A stretch of 44,075 bases of DNA from Hyphococcus sp. (GTDB lineage: Bacteria > Pseudomonadota > Alphaproteobacteria > Caulobacterales > Parvularculaceae). The notes beneath the pieces are model-generated. The model saw only the letters and a list, made by a program, of their open reading frames with translations. It had not been told where the DNA came from and did no database searches. Shown here one piece after another: positions 27,968-37,127 of this stretch; the stretch's first letter is position 1, and every line of letters starts with the position of its first letter. The stretch is taken from contig JABDJK010000097.1 of the NCBI GenBank assembly GCA_013002535.1, forward strand, positions 1 through 44,075. The letters run 5' to 3'. The translations under genes were made by a program, and so were the position numbers.

Positions 27968-29344
27968 CTATTTTCCGCCCAACAATTCCAGCGCGCCGGC
28001 GGTCATCGCTTCAACGCCTGTTTTCAGCGTCGGCTCCGGCAATGGCGCGAAGAGCGGTGAGTGGTTTGCCGGGGGGAAACGTCTTTTGCCGGCGCGGGCT
28101 TCCGCCATGGCCTGCGGATCATTGCCGCCGGTCCAGAAAATCACCGTCGGAATGTCGTCATCAGTGCGGCCGAACTGGCTGAAGTCTTCGCCGCCCATTG
28201 ACGGCGGCCGCTCATAGACGCGATTTTCACCGACGCTCGCTGAAATCGCCGTCATGACCCGTTCGGTAATTTCCGGATCGTTATAGGTCGACGGCGTATA
28301 ATCCTTTTCGATGATGACCTCCGGCGCCATATCGCCTGTCAACCCGGCGGACGCGGCCTGCGCGATAGCGATACGCTCAATCCCGGCGAGTAGTTTCGCG
28401 CGCACATCGTCCTCATAGGAACGAACCGTGATCTGCAAATGCGCCTCATCGGGAATGATATTGTGTTTATAGCCGGCCTGGAACGATCCAACCGTGACGA
28501 CGCCGGACTTTAACGGGTCGGTTTCGCGGCTAATGAGCGTTTGCAGCGCATTGACGATTTGCGAGCCAACAACGATCGGGTCCCTAACCATCTGCGGCGC
28601 GGAACCGTGGGCGCCGACGCCCTTGATGATGATGTCAACGCTGTCGACATTGGCCAGAGCGTAGCCGGACGTATAGGTGACGTCCCCCGCCGTGTCCCAA
28701 CCCGACGTATGGGTCGCCAAAACGTAATCCGGTTTCGGAAATTTCTCGTAGAGACCGTCATCAATCATCGCGACGGCGCCGTTGCCGATCTCTTCGGCAG
28801 GCTGCCCGATGAGAACCAGGGTCCCTGACCACTGATCCTTCATGTTCACAAGCTGGCGCGCGGCGCCGATCAATATCGCCATGTGGCTGTCATGAGCGCA
28901 GGCATGCATCACTGGCGCTTCTTGTCCGCGATAATCAACTTGTGTCACGTTAGAGGCGTAATCGAGTCCGGTTTTTTCTTCCAGCGGCAGTGCGTCCATA
29001 TCGGCACGCAGCATCAAGGTCGGCCCGTCGCCATTTTCCATGACGGCGACGAAACCATAACCGCCGACGCCGTCTAGGACTTCACCAACATCGGTTTTCA
29101 CCTTCTTCTTCGTCCACTTGTCGCCGACGCCCTCAGTGATCGTGAAGCCAAGCGGCTCCAGTTCCGCGATCATTCGCGCGGCGCTTTTGCTTTCCTTGAA
29201 GGAGAGTTCGGGGTTGGCGTGGAAATGTTTGTAGAGGTCAAGGATATATTCGTAGTCGGCCTCAACCGCTGTCCGTAATTCGTTTGCCGACGCCATGCTG
29301 GCGGACATAATTAACGCCGCGCTGCTCAAAAGAAATTTTCTCAT
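27968..29344 (-). CDS. exported M20 family metallopeptidase (amidohydrolase type)
   Basis: A 458-residue protein of the M20D group (hippurate hydrolase/aminoacylase-like). Seen: a cleavable signal peptide (cleavage near MASA), FHANPELSFKE, the metal-binding HACAHDSHMAI and a later ATHTSGW, and the dimerisation-domain GVGAHGSAPQMVRDPI. The active-site region EEIGNGA supplies the catalytic Glu pair typical of the family. ATG 29344 is preferred over GTG 29356 because GGTGAGG lies 7 nt upstream. It begins 12 nt after the amidohydrolase gene, so the two are cotranscribed. Likely role: hydrolysis of N-acyl amino acids or peptides in the periplasm. Confidence 0.88.
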   Translation of the reverse strand: MRKFLLSSAALIMSASMASANELRTAVEADYEYILDLYKHFHANPELSFKESKSAARMIAELEPLGFTITEGVGDKWTKKKVKTDVGEVLDGVGGYGFVAVMENGDGPTLMLRADMDALPLEEKTGLDYASNVTQVDYRGQEAPVMHACAHDSHMAILIGAARQLVNMKDQWSGTLVLIGQPAEEIGNGAVAMIDDGLYEKFPKPDYVLATHTSGWDTAGDVTYTSGYALANVDSVDIIIKGVGAHGSAPQMVRDPIVVGSQIVNALQTLISRETDPLKSGVVTVGSFQAGYKHNIIPDEAHLQITVRSYEDDVRAKLLAGIERIAIAQAASAGLTGDMAPEVIIEKDYTPSTYNDPEITERVMTAISASVGENRVYERPPSMGGEDFSQFGRTDDDIPTVIFWTGGNDPQAMAEARAGKRRFPPANHSPLFAPLPEPTLKTGVEAMTAGALELLGGK

Positions 29345-29356
29345 GATATTCCTCAC

Positions 29357-30955
29357 CTATTCTGACAATTCAAATCCAACGATCGGCATCGGCCCGGGCG
29401 CAATGCCGCTTTTTTCCTTTTCCGCTGTGACCATCGATTTGATGTCAGCGCGCAATTTTTCACCCTCATAAACGACGCCGTTTTTCACGACGTAATCAAT
29501 ACCGCCAACGCGCGTCGGTTTGTTGGTTTCCGGATCAAGCTTGATGTGGCCCGTCGCATAAAGCGTTTTCAAATTGGCCAGTGGATTTTCGGATACAACC
29601 AACAGATCAGCGCGTTTGCCGACTTGCACTGACCCAGTGACGTTATCGAGGCCGATGATTTTCGCGCCTTGCAGGGTCGCAGCGTTGATAACCTCCAGCG
29701 GGTGGAATCCCGCCTCTCGCAGCATTTCCATCTCCTGAACATAACCGAAGCCATAGGTCGAGTAGATATAGCCCGCATCTTCGCCGACGCCGACTTTGCC
29801 GCCGCGATTTTTATATTCGTTGATGAAGGTCATCCAGAGAGAATAGTTTTCGCGCCAGGCGACTTCCTGTTCCGTACCCCAATCGAACCAGTATGAGCCA
29901 TGGGCGTTGCGGTCAGGTTTGAAAAAATTCCAAAGGCTCGGCATGGTGTATTCATCATGCCATTCGGCACGGCGCGAGCGCATCCAATCACGGCTCGACA
30001 TATAAATTGAAAATGTCGGCGAAATCGAAAAGTCGCGCTCCAAAAGCGTCGACATCACATATTCCCAATGCTCAGATCCCGGTTTCGCGGCCTGCGCCCA
30101 TAGTTTGCCAGCGTTTTCGAACCGGTGTTGCTCGTCATTGTAATTGTAGTCGAGCGGATAATGCTGCAACGTTTTGTCTTCGAATAACGCTTCTGGCAAT
30201 CCGTACCAATGCTCCATAGAATTAAGGCCGCGCGCTGAAGTGTCCAGAACATCAGCATGAGCGACATCAAGCTGGGCATGGTGCATGGTGGTTTTGAGAC
30301 CCTGCTTTTTTGCCTCTTCCAGCCCGGCCCAGAGAATTTCTTCCGGCGCGCCGAAGAATTTGACGCCGACGGCGCCGTCGCGCTTTAGCTGGCGAATGCG
30401 CGCGCGGGCTTCTGCCGGCGTATCAACCTCGCCTGCGGACCAGCCACGAAAAACCGGATAAGGCAAAATGTTGGGCGCGTCGATTTCGTTGCGCGCCGAA
30501 CGCCGCGCCAATTCCGATGTCCACGCCGCGCCGCCGCGATTTCCAAGATCGCGAATCGTCGTGATCCCGTGTGCGAGCCAAAGTTTGAAAATATAATCGG
30601 ATGTTACGCCCTGACCGGTTTGCTGGTCGTGAATGTGGGCATGGAGCGAAACGAACCCCGGCAAAACATACATGCCGCTAGCGTCTATCTCGCGCGTTCC
30701 CGGGGCTGGCCGGCCCTCGGCATTGATCGGCAAGCCAGGCATGCCGACCGGTCTTATTTCTGTGATGGTTCCATTTTCAACGACAATGTCGATAGGCCCA
30801 ACAGGCGGAGCGCCGGCGCCGTCTATAACGGTGGCGCCGCGAATAACCAGGCGCTCATACGGTCCCTCACCTAACTCGCGCGCCGGAAGGTCCTGCGCGA
30901 ACGCGGCTGAGACCAAGGCGCAAGCGCCGCACAAAAACCCCAAGAAAATGCGCAT
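29357..30955 (-). CDS. exported amidohydrolase family protein
   Basis: A 532-residue metal-dependent hydrolase of the amidohydrolase superfamily (imidazolonepropionase/prolidase-like branch). Seen: a signal peptide (cleavage near AAFA-Q); a beta-sandwich lead-in (RLVIRGATVIDGAGAPP); the metal motif SLHAHIHD; a Lys in VGVKFFGAPEE that may bridge metals; HHAQLD; and a C-terminal GVGEDAGY and KRADLLVVSENPLANLKTL. The ATG at 30955 is chosen because the signal peptide starts there. The frame is open upstream to 31084 but only by reading through the palindromic element at 31040-31120. Its substrate is not told by sequence; pairing with an M20 peptidase suggests peptide or amide breakdown. Confidence 0.87.
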   Translation of the reverse strand: MRIFLGFLCGACALVSAAFAQDLPARELGEGPYERLVIRGATVIDGAGAPPVGPIDIVVENGTITEIRPVGMPGLPINAEGRPAPGTREIDASGMYVLPGFVSLHAHIHDQQTGQGVTSDYIFKLWLAHGITTIRDLGNRGGAAWTSELARRSARNEIDAPNILPYPVFRGWSAGEVDTPAEARARIRQLKRDGAVGVKFFGAPEEILWAGLEEAKKQGLKTTMHHAQLDVAHADVLDTSARGLNSMEHWYGLPEALFEDKTLQHYPLDYNYNDEQHRFENAGKLWAQAAKPGSEHWEYVMSTLLERDFSISPTFSIYMSSRDWMRSRRAEWHDEYTMPSLWNFFKPDRNAHGSYWFDWGTEQEVAWRENYSLWMTFINEYKNRGGKVGVGEDAGYIYSTYGFGYVQEMEMLREAGFHPLEVINAATLQGAKIIGLDNVTGSVQVGKRADLLVVSENPLANLKTLYATGHIKLDPETNKPTRVGGIDYVVKNGVVYEGEKLRADIKSMVTAEKEKSGIAPGPMPIVGFELSE

Positions 30956-31039
30956 TATAGAAGCCACCCCTGAACCGTTATTGAATGTTTGCTTCATTCT
31001 AGAGCATTGGCCCATCGAACGCCAATTCCCGTCTTCCTT

Positions 31040-31120
31040 GTCATTGCCGGATTTATTCCGGCAATCCACGGCGCCGCGTTTCAAAGATTATTGAATTGCC
31101 GGGACAAGCCCGGCAATGAC
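31040..31120. repeat. extragenic composite palindrome (RPE/REP-like)
   Basis: Two hairpins: ATTGCCGGA/TCCGGCAAT at 31043-31065 and ATTGCCGGG/CCCGGCAAT at 31095-31117. The two halves are themselves inverted copies of each other (GTCATTGCCGG outward on one side, CCGGCAATGAC on the other). This GTCATTGCCGG form is a familiar dispersed element in alphaproteobacteria. It lies in the 200-nt gap between the amidohydrolase and SDR genes. Confidence 0.75.
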
Positions 31121-31155
31121 GCTAAAAAAACCTTTGCGTCATTTTTCGCAGTTTA

Positions 31156-31944
31156 TTATTCCCAGGTCTGGCCGATCTGGGAATAGGCGACGCCGCCGTC
31201 CACCGCGAGCGTGTCGCCGACAACATAGTCCCCTGCGCGCGATGCGAGATAGACGGCAATCCCTGCCATATCTTCCGGTTCGCCGACGCGCTTCGCCGGG
31301 ATCATTTTTGCGACTGCGTCAGGCGCGTCGCGCGTCGCCTTGTTCATCTCCGAGGCGAACGCGCCAGGCGCAATTCCGGAGACGCAGATATTGTCTTCGA
31401 TGAGCCGCGCGGCCATGCGCCGGGTTAAATGAATGACCGCCGCCTTCGACGCCTGATAGGCGTAAGTCTCCCACGGATTGATTTTGACGCCGTCGATGGA
31501 GGCAATGTTAATGACCTTGGCGGGTTTGTCAGCGCTCGCCGCCGCTTTCAGCGGATCATGCAAGGCTTGCGTCAGGAAAAATAGCGACTTGACATTGAGA
31601 TCCATGGTCTTGTCCCAGCCGCTTTCAGGATATTCCTTAAACGGCGCGCCCCACGCAGCGCCGGCATTGTTGACCAGAATATCTATAGCGCTTTCGCTCG
31701 CCGCGACTTGCGATGCAAACTGGTGGCACCCTGCGACTGTGCCGAGATCGTTCGGCAACGATATGCATTCGCCGAATTGCGACAGCTCTTTCGCCGTCGC
31801 ATCACAGGCCTCAGCCTTGCGCGCGGTGATATAGACCTTTGCCCCCTGCTCCAGAAATCCTTGCGCGATCATCTTGCCAATACCGCGTGAGCCGCCGGTG
31901 ACAATGGCGGTGCGGCCAGCGAGCGAGAAAAGGTCTTTCATCAT
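31156..31944 (-). CDS. SDR family NAD(P)-dependent oxidoreductase
   Basis: A 262-residue classical short-chain dehydrogenase. Seen: the Rossmann glycine motif TGGSRGIG near residue 17; NNAG; the catalytic Ser in NIASIDG; YQASK with Tyr and Lys; and a C-terminal GDTLAVDGG. ARK after the second strand (YITARKAEA) suggests NADP preference, which is only a tendency. Cytoplasmic. Substrate unknown. Two adjacent ATG codons (31944, 31941) could start it. It is 27 nt downstream of the NTF2-like lipoprotein gene on the same strand. Confidence 0.92.
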   Translation of the reverse strand: MMKDLFSLAGRTAIVTGGSRGIGKMIAQGFLEQGAKVYITARKAEACDATAKELSQFGECISLPNDLGTVAGCHQFASQVAASESAIDILVNNAGAAWGAPFKEYPESGWDKTMDLNVKSLFFLTQALHDPLKAAASADKPAKVINIASIDGVKINPWETYAYQASKAAVIHLTRRMAARLIEDNICVSGIAPGAFASEMNKATRDAPDAVAKMIPAKRVGEPEDMAGIAVYLASRAGDYVVGDTLAVDGGVAYSQIGQTWE

Positions 31945-31971
31945 GACGGTATTCTTTCTGTGAAATCGAAA

Positions 31972-32418
31972 TTAGGTTTGCGGAGGGAAATACCAGAACC
32001 TTTTCACCTTCCCGTCAACGATTTGATACACAACGTTTGACCGTTGCGTCTTGCGCTCGCCATCCTGCTCCCAGACCGGGTGCTCAACGCCAGAGACATA
32101 TTCGCCGTTCGCCGAAATCTGTTCCAGCGTGGATGACACTGACGGATAAGCTTCAAAATAGGCGACAAGCTCCGCATGCAGTTGCTCCGCGCTTGTCGTC
32201 ACAACGCTGGAGCGATCGCCCGTGATCTCCACCCAGGTGACATCGTGATGCCAATATTTGCGCATCTCGTCGGGATCGTGATCGTTAAACGCATCCATCA
32301 ACGCCTTTACGACTTCGATGTTGGGGCCCGACGGGCCGGGCTCCGCCGCCCGCTCAGCGTCAGGGGCGCAGGCGGCTGCAAGAAACAATATCGCCGACGC
32401 AAAAATTTTTATCCGCAT
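31972..32418 (-). CDS. NTF2-like (SnoaL type) lipoprotein
   Basis: A 148-residue exported protein: a lipoprotein signal with lipobox LAAAC, a short linker, then an SnoaL/NTF2-like domain (VKALMDAFNDHDPDEMRKYWHHDVTWVE, ending NVVYQIVDGKVKRFWYF). ATG 32418 is chosen over ATG 32433 because it directly starts the signal peptide and has GAGAG about 6 nt upstream. It is the second such lipoprotein in the window, not closely similar to the one at 27443. Function unknown. Confidence 0.8.
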   Translation of the reverse strand: MRIKIFASAILFLAAACAPDAERAAEPGPSGPNIEVVKALMDAFNDHDPDEMRKYWHHDVTWVEITGDRSSVVTTSAEQLHAELVAYFEAYPSVSSTLEQISANGEYVSGVEHPVWEQDGERKTQRSNVVYQIVDGKVKRFWYFPPQT

Positions 32419-32479
32419 AACATCTCTCAACATTCGATCAAACCACTCTCACACCGTCGCAAAACAACCCACCGAAATT

Positions 32480-32586
32480 CCGCTCACCCCCGAGAAAGCG
32501 GGGGGCCGGTAAAAGAGAAGAAGCCGCGCATCGCGCGTCAAGTCTTTGGAGTCTCGATTCCCGCCATCGCGGGAATGAGTGGTGAG
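32480..32586. repeat. extragenic palindromic element, CGCTCATTCCCGC family (divergent copy)
   Basis: Hairpins CCCCCG/CGGGGG at 32487-32504 and ATTCCCGC/GCGGGAAT at 32557-32576. Outer arms read CCGCTCAC on one side and GAATGAGTGGTGAG on the other, so the element is an imperfect large inverted repeat. The right arm, read on the minus strand, matches the left arms of the elements at 37036 and 37546. It lies downstream of metG. Confidence 0.65.
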
Positions 32587-32621
32587 ACCTCCAGTCCGAA
32601 TATGAAAGCGACATCAAATTC

Positions 32622-34340
32622 TCAATCCTCGGCGCCGAACTTTTGGCGCCATTCTTCGATTTGTTCGTCTTCGATCTTGGCGAAGAGTACATCCGGCGGG
32701 ATGAACGCCTCACCGCCTTTGAAGCGGTTCAACGCCGCCGCAATATCGTCCGGCCAGCCGGCCTCCGCATCATTGAGCCCAAATATCGCAAACATCTTTT
32801 CGGCGGTGAACGGGATCACCGGGCGCGACAATACCGCGAATAATACGATCAGATTGAGCGCGCACCGGACAGACGCCGCCGCTTTCGCCTCATCTGTTTT
32901 AATTGTCGTCCACGGCGCCGCAACTTGCAGATACTCGTTACCGGCGACCCAGATGCCGCGCAATTCCGCAAACGCTTTACGAAACTCCATCTGTTCCATA
33001 TATTCTGTATACGCGCTGACGGATTTTTGAAGCGTCGCGATCAACCCTCTTTCGTCCTCGCCATATTCACCCGCCGCCGGAACTTCCTCGCCAAAGCGCG
33101 CCTTGCAGAACCGCGTTATGCGGTTAACGAAATTGCCGAGAACATCGGCGAGATCCTTATTCACGACCAACGCAAAATGCTCAAGCGTGAAGGACGCATC
33201 ATCGGACTCCGGCGCATTCGCCATAAGGTGCCAGCGCCAATTGTCCGGCGGCAACAATTCCAGCGCCTGATCCATAAATATGCCGCGGTTTTCCGACGTC
33301 GAAAATTTGCCGCCATACCAGGTCAGCCAGTTTAGCGACTTCAGAGTGTCAACAGTTTTCCAAGGCTCGCGTGAGCCCAAAATTGTCGCCGGGAAACTCA
33401 CCGTGTGGAACGCGACATTGTCCTTGCCCATGACCTGAACATAGCGAATGTCTTCTGCGCCCTTGTCGGTGCGCCACCAGCGCTTCCATTCAGTGTCGCT
33501 GACATCGTCATTGGCAAGCGCCCATTCTTGCGTGACGCCGATATATTCGATGGGCGCATCGAACCAGACGTAGAACACCTTATTTTCAAAACCGGCGCGT
33601 TTTTCACCTTCATAGGCGACGGGAATGCCCCATTGCAGATCGCGGGTGATCGAGCGATCGCGCAATCCTTCCTTCAACCACTTCTTGGCGATGGATTTCG
33701 TCAGCTGCGGCCAGCCGGGATGCGCCTCAACCCACTCGGCGATTTCATCTTGCAATTGCGCCTGCAGCAAATAGAGATGGCGCGTTTCGCGCAATTCGAC
33801 GTTCTTGGAGCCGGAGATCGCTGAATAGGGGTTTTTCAGATCCGTCGGATCGAGCAGCCGCCCGCAATTATCGCACTGGTCGCCGCGCGCTTTTTCATAG
33901 CCACAATTCGGGCATTCGCCCTCGACATAGCGGTCCGGCAGAAATCGCTGATCGTCAACCGAATAAACCTGCTTTTCGACGCGTTCTTCGATGAGACCAT
34001 TGTCTTCCAGAACCTTCGCAAAATGCTGGGTAAGTTGATGGTTCGGCGCATTGGAAGAGCGCCCGAAATGATCGAACGATAAACCAAACGCCTTCCCGGC
34101 CTTCGCCTGAATGTCATGTTGCTCAGCGCAATAATCGCGCACAGTTTGCCCGGCAGACCGCGCCGCGAGTTCGGCCGGCGTACCGTGTTCGTCAGTCGCA
34201 CATAGAAACAAAACGTCGTGCCCGCGCTGTCGTTGGAACCGGGCGTAGACATCCGACGGCAGCATCGACCCCACGAGGTTGCCCAAATGCTTGATCCCGT
34301 TGATGTAAGGCAGAGCCGAAGTGATCAGAATACGCGCCAT
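32622..34340 (-). CDS. metG: methionyl-tRNA synthetase
   Basis: A 572-residue class I synthetase charging tRNA-Met. Seen: [16 protein letters not shown] (HIGH-like motif as HLGN), the zinc-knuckle pair CPNCG and CDNC at about residues 142-158, the signature KFSTS in place of KMSKS, and the C-terminal alpha-helical anticodon domain. It lacks the extra EMAP-like tRNA-binding domain, as many MetRS do. No good Shine-Dalgarno precedes the ATG at 34340. An unusual strong Shine-Dalgarno with mini-ORFs lies 130-170 nt upstream. Confidence 0.97.
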   Translation of the reverse strand: MARILITSALPYINGIKHLGNLVGSMLPSDVYARFQRQRGHDVLFLCATDEHGTPAELAARSAGQTVRDYCAEQHDIQAKAGKAFGLSFDHFGRSSNAPNHQLTQHFAKVLEDNGLIEERVEKQVYSVDDQRFLPDRYVEGECPNCGYEKARGDQCDNCGRLLDPTDLKNPYSAISGSKNVELRETRHLYLLQAQLQDEIAEWVEAHPGWPQLTKSIAKKWLKEGLRDRSITRDLQWGIPVAYEGEKRAGFENKVFYVWFDAPIEYIGVTQEWALANDDVSDTEWKRWWRTDKGAEDIRYVQVMGKDNVAFHTVSFPATILGSREPWKTVDTLKSLNWLTWYGGKFSTSENRGIFMDQALELLPPDNWRWHLMANAPESDDASFTLEHFALVVNKDLADVLGNFVNRITRFCKARFGEEVPAAGEYGEDERGLIATLQKSVSAYTEYMEQMEFRKAFAELRGIWVAGNEYLQVAAPWTTIKTDEAKAAASVRCALNLIVLFAVLSRPVIPFTAEKMFAIFGLNDAEAGWPDDIAAALNRFKGGEAFIPPDVLFAKIEDEQIEEWRQKFGAED

Positions 34341-34661
34341 GGGGGTCTTTCAGGAGAAGGATTACGATTTGATTGGCGGTCTATAGCGGGTTCTCGCCGC
34401 CCGCGGCAACAACGGCGTCGCCGATGGTCCACCGAACAGATTGGCGACCACCGCGCATGCCCACATCAATTTATCGAATGCCGGCCGCCATCTATATAAT
34501 TCCTCCTTTGGTTGAATCCCGCTTGGTAAATTCCCTCGCGCCGCGCAGTCTGCGTCAGCATATCGACGGTTTTCAACCGATTTCATTCCACTTTCGAAAC
34601 GGGCATTACTTTTTCAACAATGCCGTGCTAGCTTAAGCGCCGGGGATGAGAGAGTGCGGCG
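34341..34661. other. intergenic region between metG and the M23 gene
   Basis: This 321-nt gap separates diverging genes and must hold promoters for both. The only clear structure is the minus-strand Shine-Dalgarno with a six-codon ORF at 34471-34509 and a following 34-codon frame (34362-34466). A longer 74-codon minus-strand frame over the same area has no ribosome-binding site. I see no T-box or SAM riboswitch pattern. Confidence 0.5.
34471..34509 (-). promoter_or_regulatory. candidate translated leader upstream of metG
   Basis: On the minus strand AAAGGAGGA (34501-34509) is a near-perfect Shine-Dalgarno, placed 9 nt before an ATG at 34491. That opens a six-residue ORF (MAAGIR, stop at 34471-34473). 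A second ATG follows 4 nt later (34466) and opens a 34-residue frame ending 21 nt before metG. The order suggests a leader-peptide or reinitiation arrangement, but chance is possible. Confidence 0.4.
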
Positions 34662-35498
34662 ATGAGTATTATCGGCCGATTGGCGTTGGGTTCAGTCAAA
34701 AATCTGAGCGTACCGGTGATTTTGTTGGGGGCTGGTTGGATCGGCGGCGCGAAATACGGCGCCCCGGCGATATATATCGACACCATCGATAGCGGCGTTT
34801 CATGGGCCTCATCACAGATCCCATGGACGGCGCCGCCAGCGCAATCCGAAAATAAACCGCCTACGGACGAAGAACACGAAAGCAGCAACACGACGCCCGA
34901 AACGGAAAGTCTGCCGCCGGAAAATGACGATATCAAAATTGCCGGGACAAAAACGCAGGCGCCAGCGACAACACTACATGTCAACGAGGCCGCAGTCGGT
35001 TTATGTGACACCGCGATTTCCAACGCGCCCGATACTGGCGCAAATGGCGCCATCGCGAAAGCCGGCGCAACCTTACCAATCAATGGCGTAGAGTTGCTGA
35101 AGGCGCCGGTGACCAAGGCGTGTTTCTCATCCGGTTTCGGTTATCGCGGATATTCGCCCCATCGCGGCGCTGATTATTTTAGCGACGAGGGCGGCTCCGT
35201 GCTCGCTGCCGGCGACGGCATAATAATCGAAGCAGAGTATCGCAACGATTACGGCAACACGATAGTTGTCGACCATGATAGCGGCATATACACGCGATAC
35301 GCACATCTCGCTGGCTTTGAACCTAATGTAAAAATTGGCGCTCGCGTTGCGCGCGGGCAATCGCTCGGCCCGATCGGCCGTACAGGGAGCGCCGGCGCAG
35401 CACATCTCCACTACGAAGTGCGCACCGGCGATTATACGAACCCGAAAAAATACTGGGGCCTGACGCCGGTTGATCCACTTTCCGGCAGGACCTTTTAA
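34662..35498 (+). CDS. M23 family metallopeptidase (LytM-type)
   Basis: A 278-residue envelope protein with one N-terminal hydrophobic segment (about residues 15-32), a long Glu/Thr/Pro-rich linker, and a C-terminal peptidase M23 domain. Zinc site residues are all present: H167 and D171 in HRGADYF, H215, and H248-x-H250 in AAHLHYE. It may cleave peptidoglycan cross-links or serve as a regulator of amidases; the intact ligands favour an active enzyme. It overlaps the converging fghA by 4 nt. Confidence 0.9.
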   Translation: MSIIGRLALGSVKNLSVPVILLGAGWIGGAKYGAPAIYIDTIDSGVSWASSQIPWTAPPAQSENKPPTDEEHESSNTTPETESLPPENDDIKIAGTKTQAPATTLHVNEAAVGLCDTAISNAPDTGANGAIAKAGATLPINGVELLKAPVTKACFSSGFGYRGYSPHRGADYFSDEGGSVLAAGDGIIIEAEYRNDYGNTIVVDHDSGIYTRYAHLAGFEPNVKIGARVARGQSLGPIGRTGSAGAAHLHYEVRTGDYTNPKKYWGLTPVDPLSGRTF

Positions 35499-36340
35499 TC
35501 ATCGCCCAGTTCGACGGCGTGCCAACGCAAATGATCCTCGATAAATGTCGAGATAAAATAATATGAGTGATCGTAGCCTTTTTGCCTGCGAAGGGTCAGC
35601 GCTTGCCCGGCTTCGTCCGACGCCGCCTTGAAGAGCTCCGGCCGCAATTGTTCTTCAAGAAAATTATCATCGTCGCCCTGATCGATCAGGATATGCGCGT
35701 CTGACGAACCATGGTCCTCTAAAAGCCGCGTCGCATCATAGGGCGCCCAGTCAAGCGGATCGTCACCAAGATAATTCCCAAGCGCCTTTTGACCCCACGG
35801 AATTATGCTTGGCGCGACAATCGGCGCGAACGCCGAACAAGTTTTGAATTTTTTTGAATTCTTCAAATGTACGGTCAGCGCACCATGCCCGCCCATGGAA
35901 TGACCAAACACTCCGGCGCGCGCGGCATCAACCGGAAACCTTTTCTCGATCAGCGCCGGCAATTCTTTTGTGACATATGAATACATTTTGTAATGGGTCG
36001 ACCACGGCTCTTCCGTCGCATCACAATAAAACCCAGCGCCCAAACCAAAATCATACGCGCCGTCCGGATCGTCGGGAACGTCATCACCACGGGGGCTTGT
36101 GTCCGGCGTGACAATAACGAGCCCAAGCGCCGATGCGACGCGCTGCGCCCCAGCCTTGGTGATAAAATTTTCTTCCGTACACGTTAAGCCAGAGAGCCAA
36201 TAAAGCACTGGAAACGGCCCCTCGCCTTTTGGCGTGAATACCGCGAACTTCATCTCGCACTGGCAGGCGTCGCTAATATGAGAATAGACGCCTTGCGTCC
36301 CGTCAAAAATTTTTGCGGTGGATATTTGTTTCATTGCCAT
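35495..36340 (-). CDS. fghA: S-formylglutathione hydrolase
   Basis: A 281-residue esterase-D family serine hydrolase that splits S-formylglutathione into formate and glutathione, the last step of glutathione-dependent formaldehyde removal. Seen: the oxyanion region LSGLTCTEENF, nucleophile S148 in GHSMGGHG, and a C-terminal His in GYDHSYYF. Length matches the family. It lies about 1.3 kb downstream of frmA on the same strand, with two unrelated small genes between. Confidence 0.95.
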   Translation of the reverse strand: MAMKQISTAKIFDGTQGVYSHISDACQCEMKFAVFTPKGEGPFPVLYWLSGLTCTEENFITKAGAQRVASALGLVIVTPDTSPRGDDVPDDPDGAYDFGLGAGFYCDATEEPWSTHYKMYSYVTKELPALIEKRFPVDAARAGVFGHSMGGHGALTVHLKNSKKFKTCSAFAPIVAPSIIPWGQKALGNYLGDDPLDWAPYDATRLLEDHGSSDAHILIDQGDDDNFLEEQLRPELFKAASDEAGQALTLRRQKGYDHSYYFISTFIEDHLRWHAVELGDD

Positions 36341-36447
36341 TCTCTGCTTCCCCGCGGTTTAACTGCAGGGCCCATCACCTTCAGTTTCATGTCGCGCGTT
36401 TGTTTGCAGAGATGGGTCTCTCGGTAAAGCCGTGGGAAGGCAAAAAT

Positions 36448-37011
36448 CTACTCATCCTTCGCAAGCCCCATAGTGATGTGTAAGACCTCGTCCTTCACCT
36501 CGACATCGCGCAGGACCATCTTCGCCGCTTGCTGGCGCATGTCTTCGTCGGACAAAACGTAAATCGGACGGTCGCGATAGAATTCGGCGAGCGCCAGCGA
36601 CATGGCGTTTTTGGCGCGGTTCGTCAGCGTCGGCGGCAGACCGTTGAGGGTTAAATTCGTGATTGACGGGTTGGTCAGATAGAATGCGCCTTCGCTCGGC
36701 TCATAACGCACGCCGCTCGTAAAATCCGTGCCGCCCGACGCCATGATGTCTCGCCCCATGAAACTGACCGTGACGATGGCGTCAGCGCCGCCCCCAAACA
36801 TGCCGGCGCCGTCAATCAAATCAACACGCGGATTGTCGAGCTTCACGTTAAAGATCGAGAGATAGTCTTTCTCGAACGGCAATTGCTCGGATACGCGCGC
36901 GTCGATGTCCGCTTCGGTAAATTTCAGCGTGTAGGATTTGTCCTTCAGAAGAAAGAACGCTGCGCCGCTGGCAAGGATGAGGAATAAAATGATGGTTGAT
37001 ATAATGCGCAT
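36448..37011 (-). CDS. DUF1439 domain-containing protein (YceB-like)
   Basis: A 187-residue protein with one N-terminal hydrophobic segment (about residues 3-21, signal or anchor), then a DUF1439 domain (FTEADIDARVSEQLPFEKDYL, ending LRDVEVKDEVLHITMGL). Such proteins resemble lipid-binding folds on the periplasmic side; the role is not known. ATG 37011 is preferred over 37041 because AGGAAG precedes it closely. It sits inside the formaldehyde gene group. Confidence 0.75.
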   Translation of the reverse strand: MRIISTIILFLILASGAAFFLLKDKSYTLKFTEADIDARVSEQLPFEKDYLSIFNVKLDNPRVDLIDGAGMFGGGADAIVTVSFMGRDIMASGGTDFTSGVRYEPSEGAFYLTNPSITNLTLNGLPPTLTNRAKNAMSLALAEFYRDRPIYVLSDEDMRQQAAKMVLRDVEVKDEVLHITMGLAKDE

Positions 37012-37035
37012 AACTTCCTCCCAATTTTTTGTTCT

Positions 37036-37119
37036 GCTCATTCCGGCGAAGGCCGAAATCTATATCCGCAATTGCGCAGAACAATATTAGATATCCCGGC
37101 CTTCGCCGGGATGAGCGGG
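37036..37119. repeat. extragenic palindromic element, CGCTCATTCCCGC family
   Basis: The left arm GCTCATTCCGGCGAAGG starts at 37036. The right arm has a perfect hairpin ATCCCGGC-CTTC-GCCGGGAT at 37093-37112 and ends GATGAGCGGG. The arms are inverted copies of each other. It lies between the DUF1439 and VOC genes. Confidence 0.75.
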
Positions 37120-37127
37120 ATAATAAT

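Noticed and set aside
32176-33030. 284-codon plus-strand frame over the NTF2-like and metG genes
   Set aside because: It lies antisense to two well-supported genes and reads through a palindromic repeat; composition is not protein-like.
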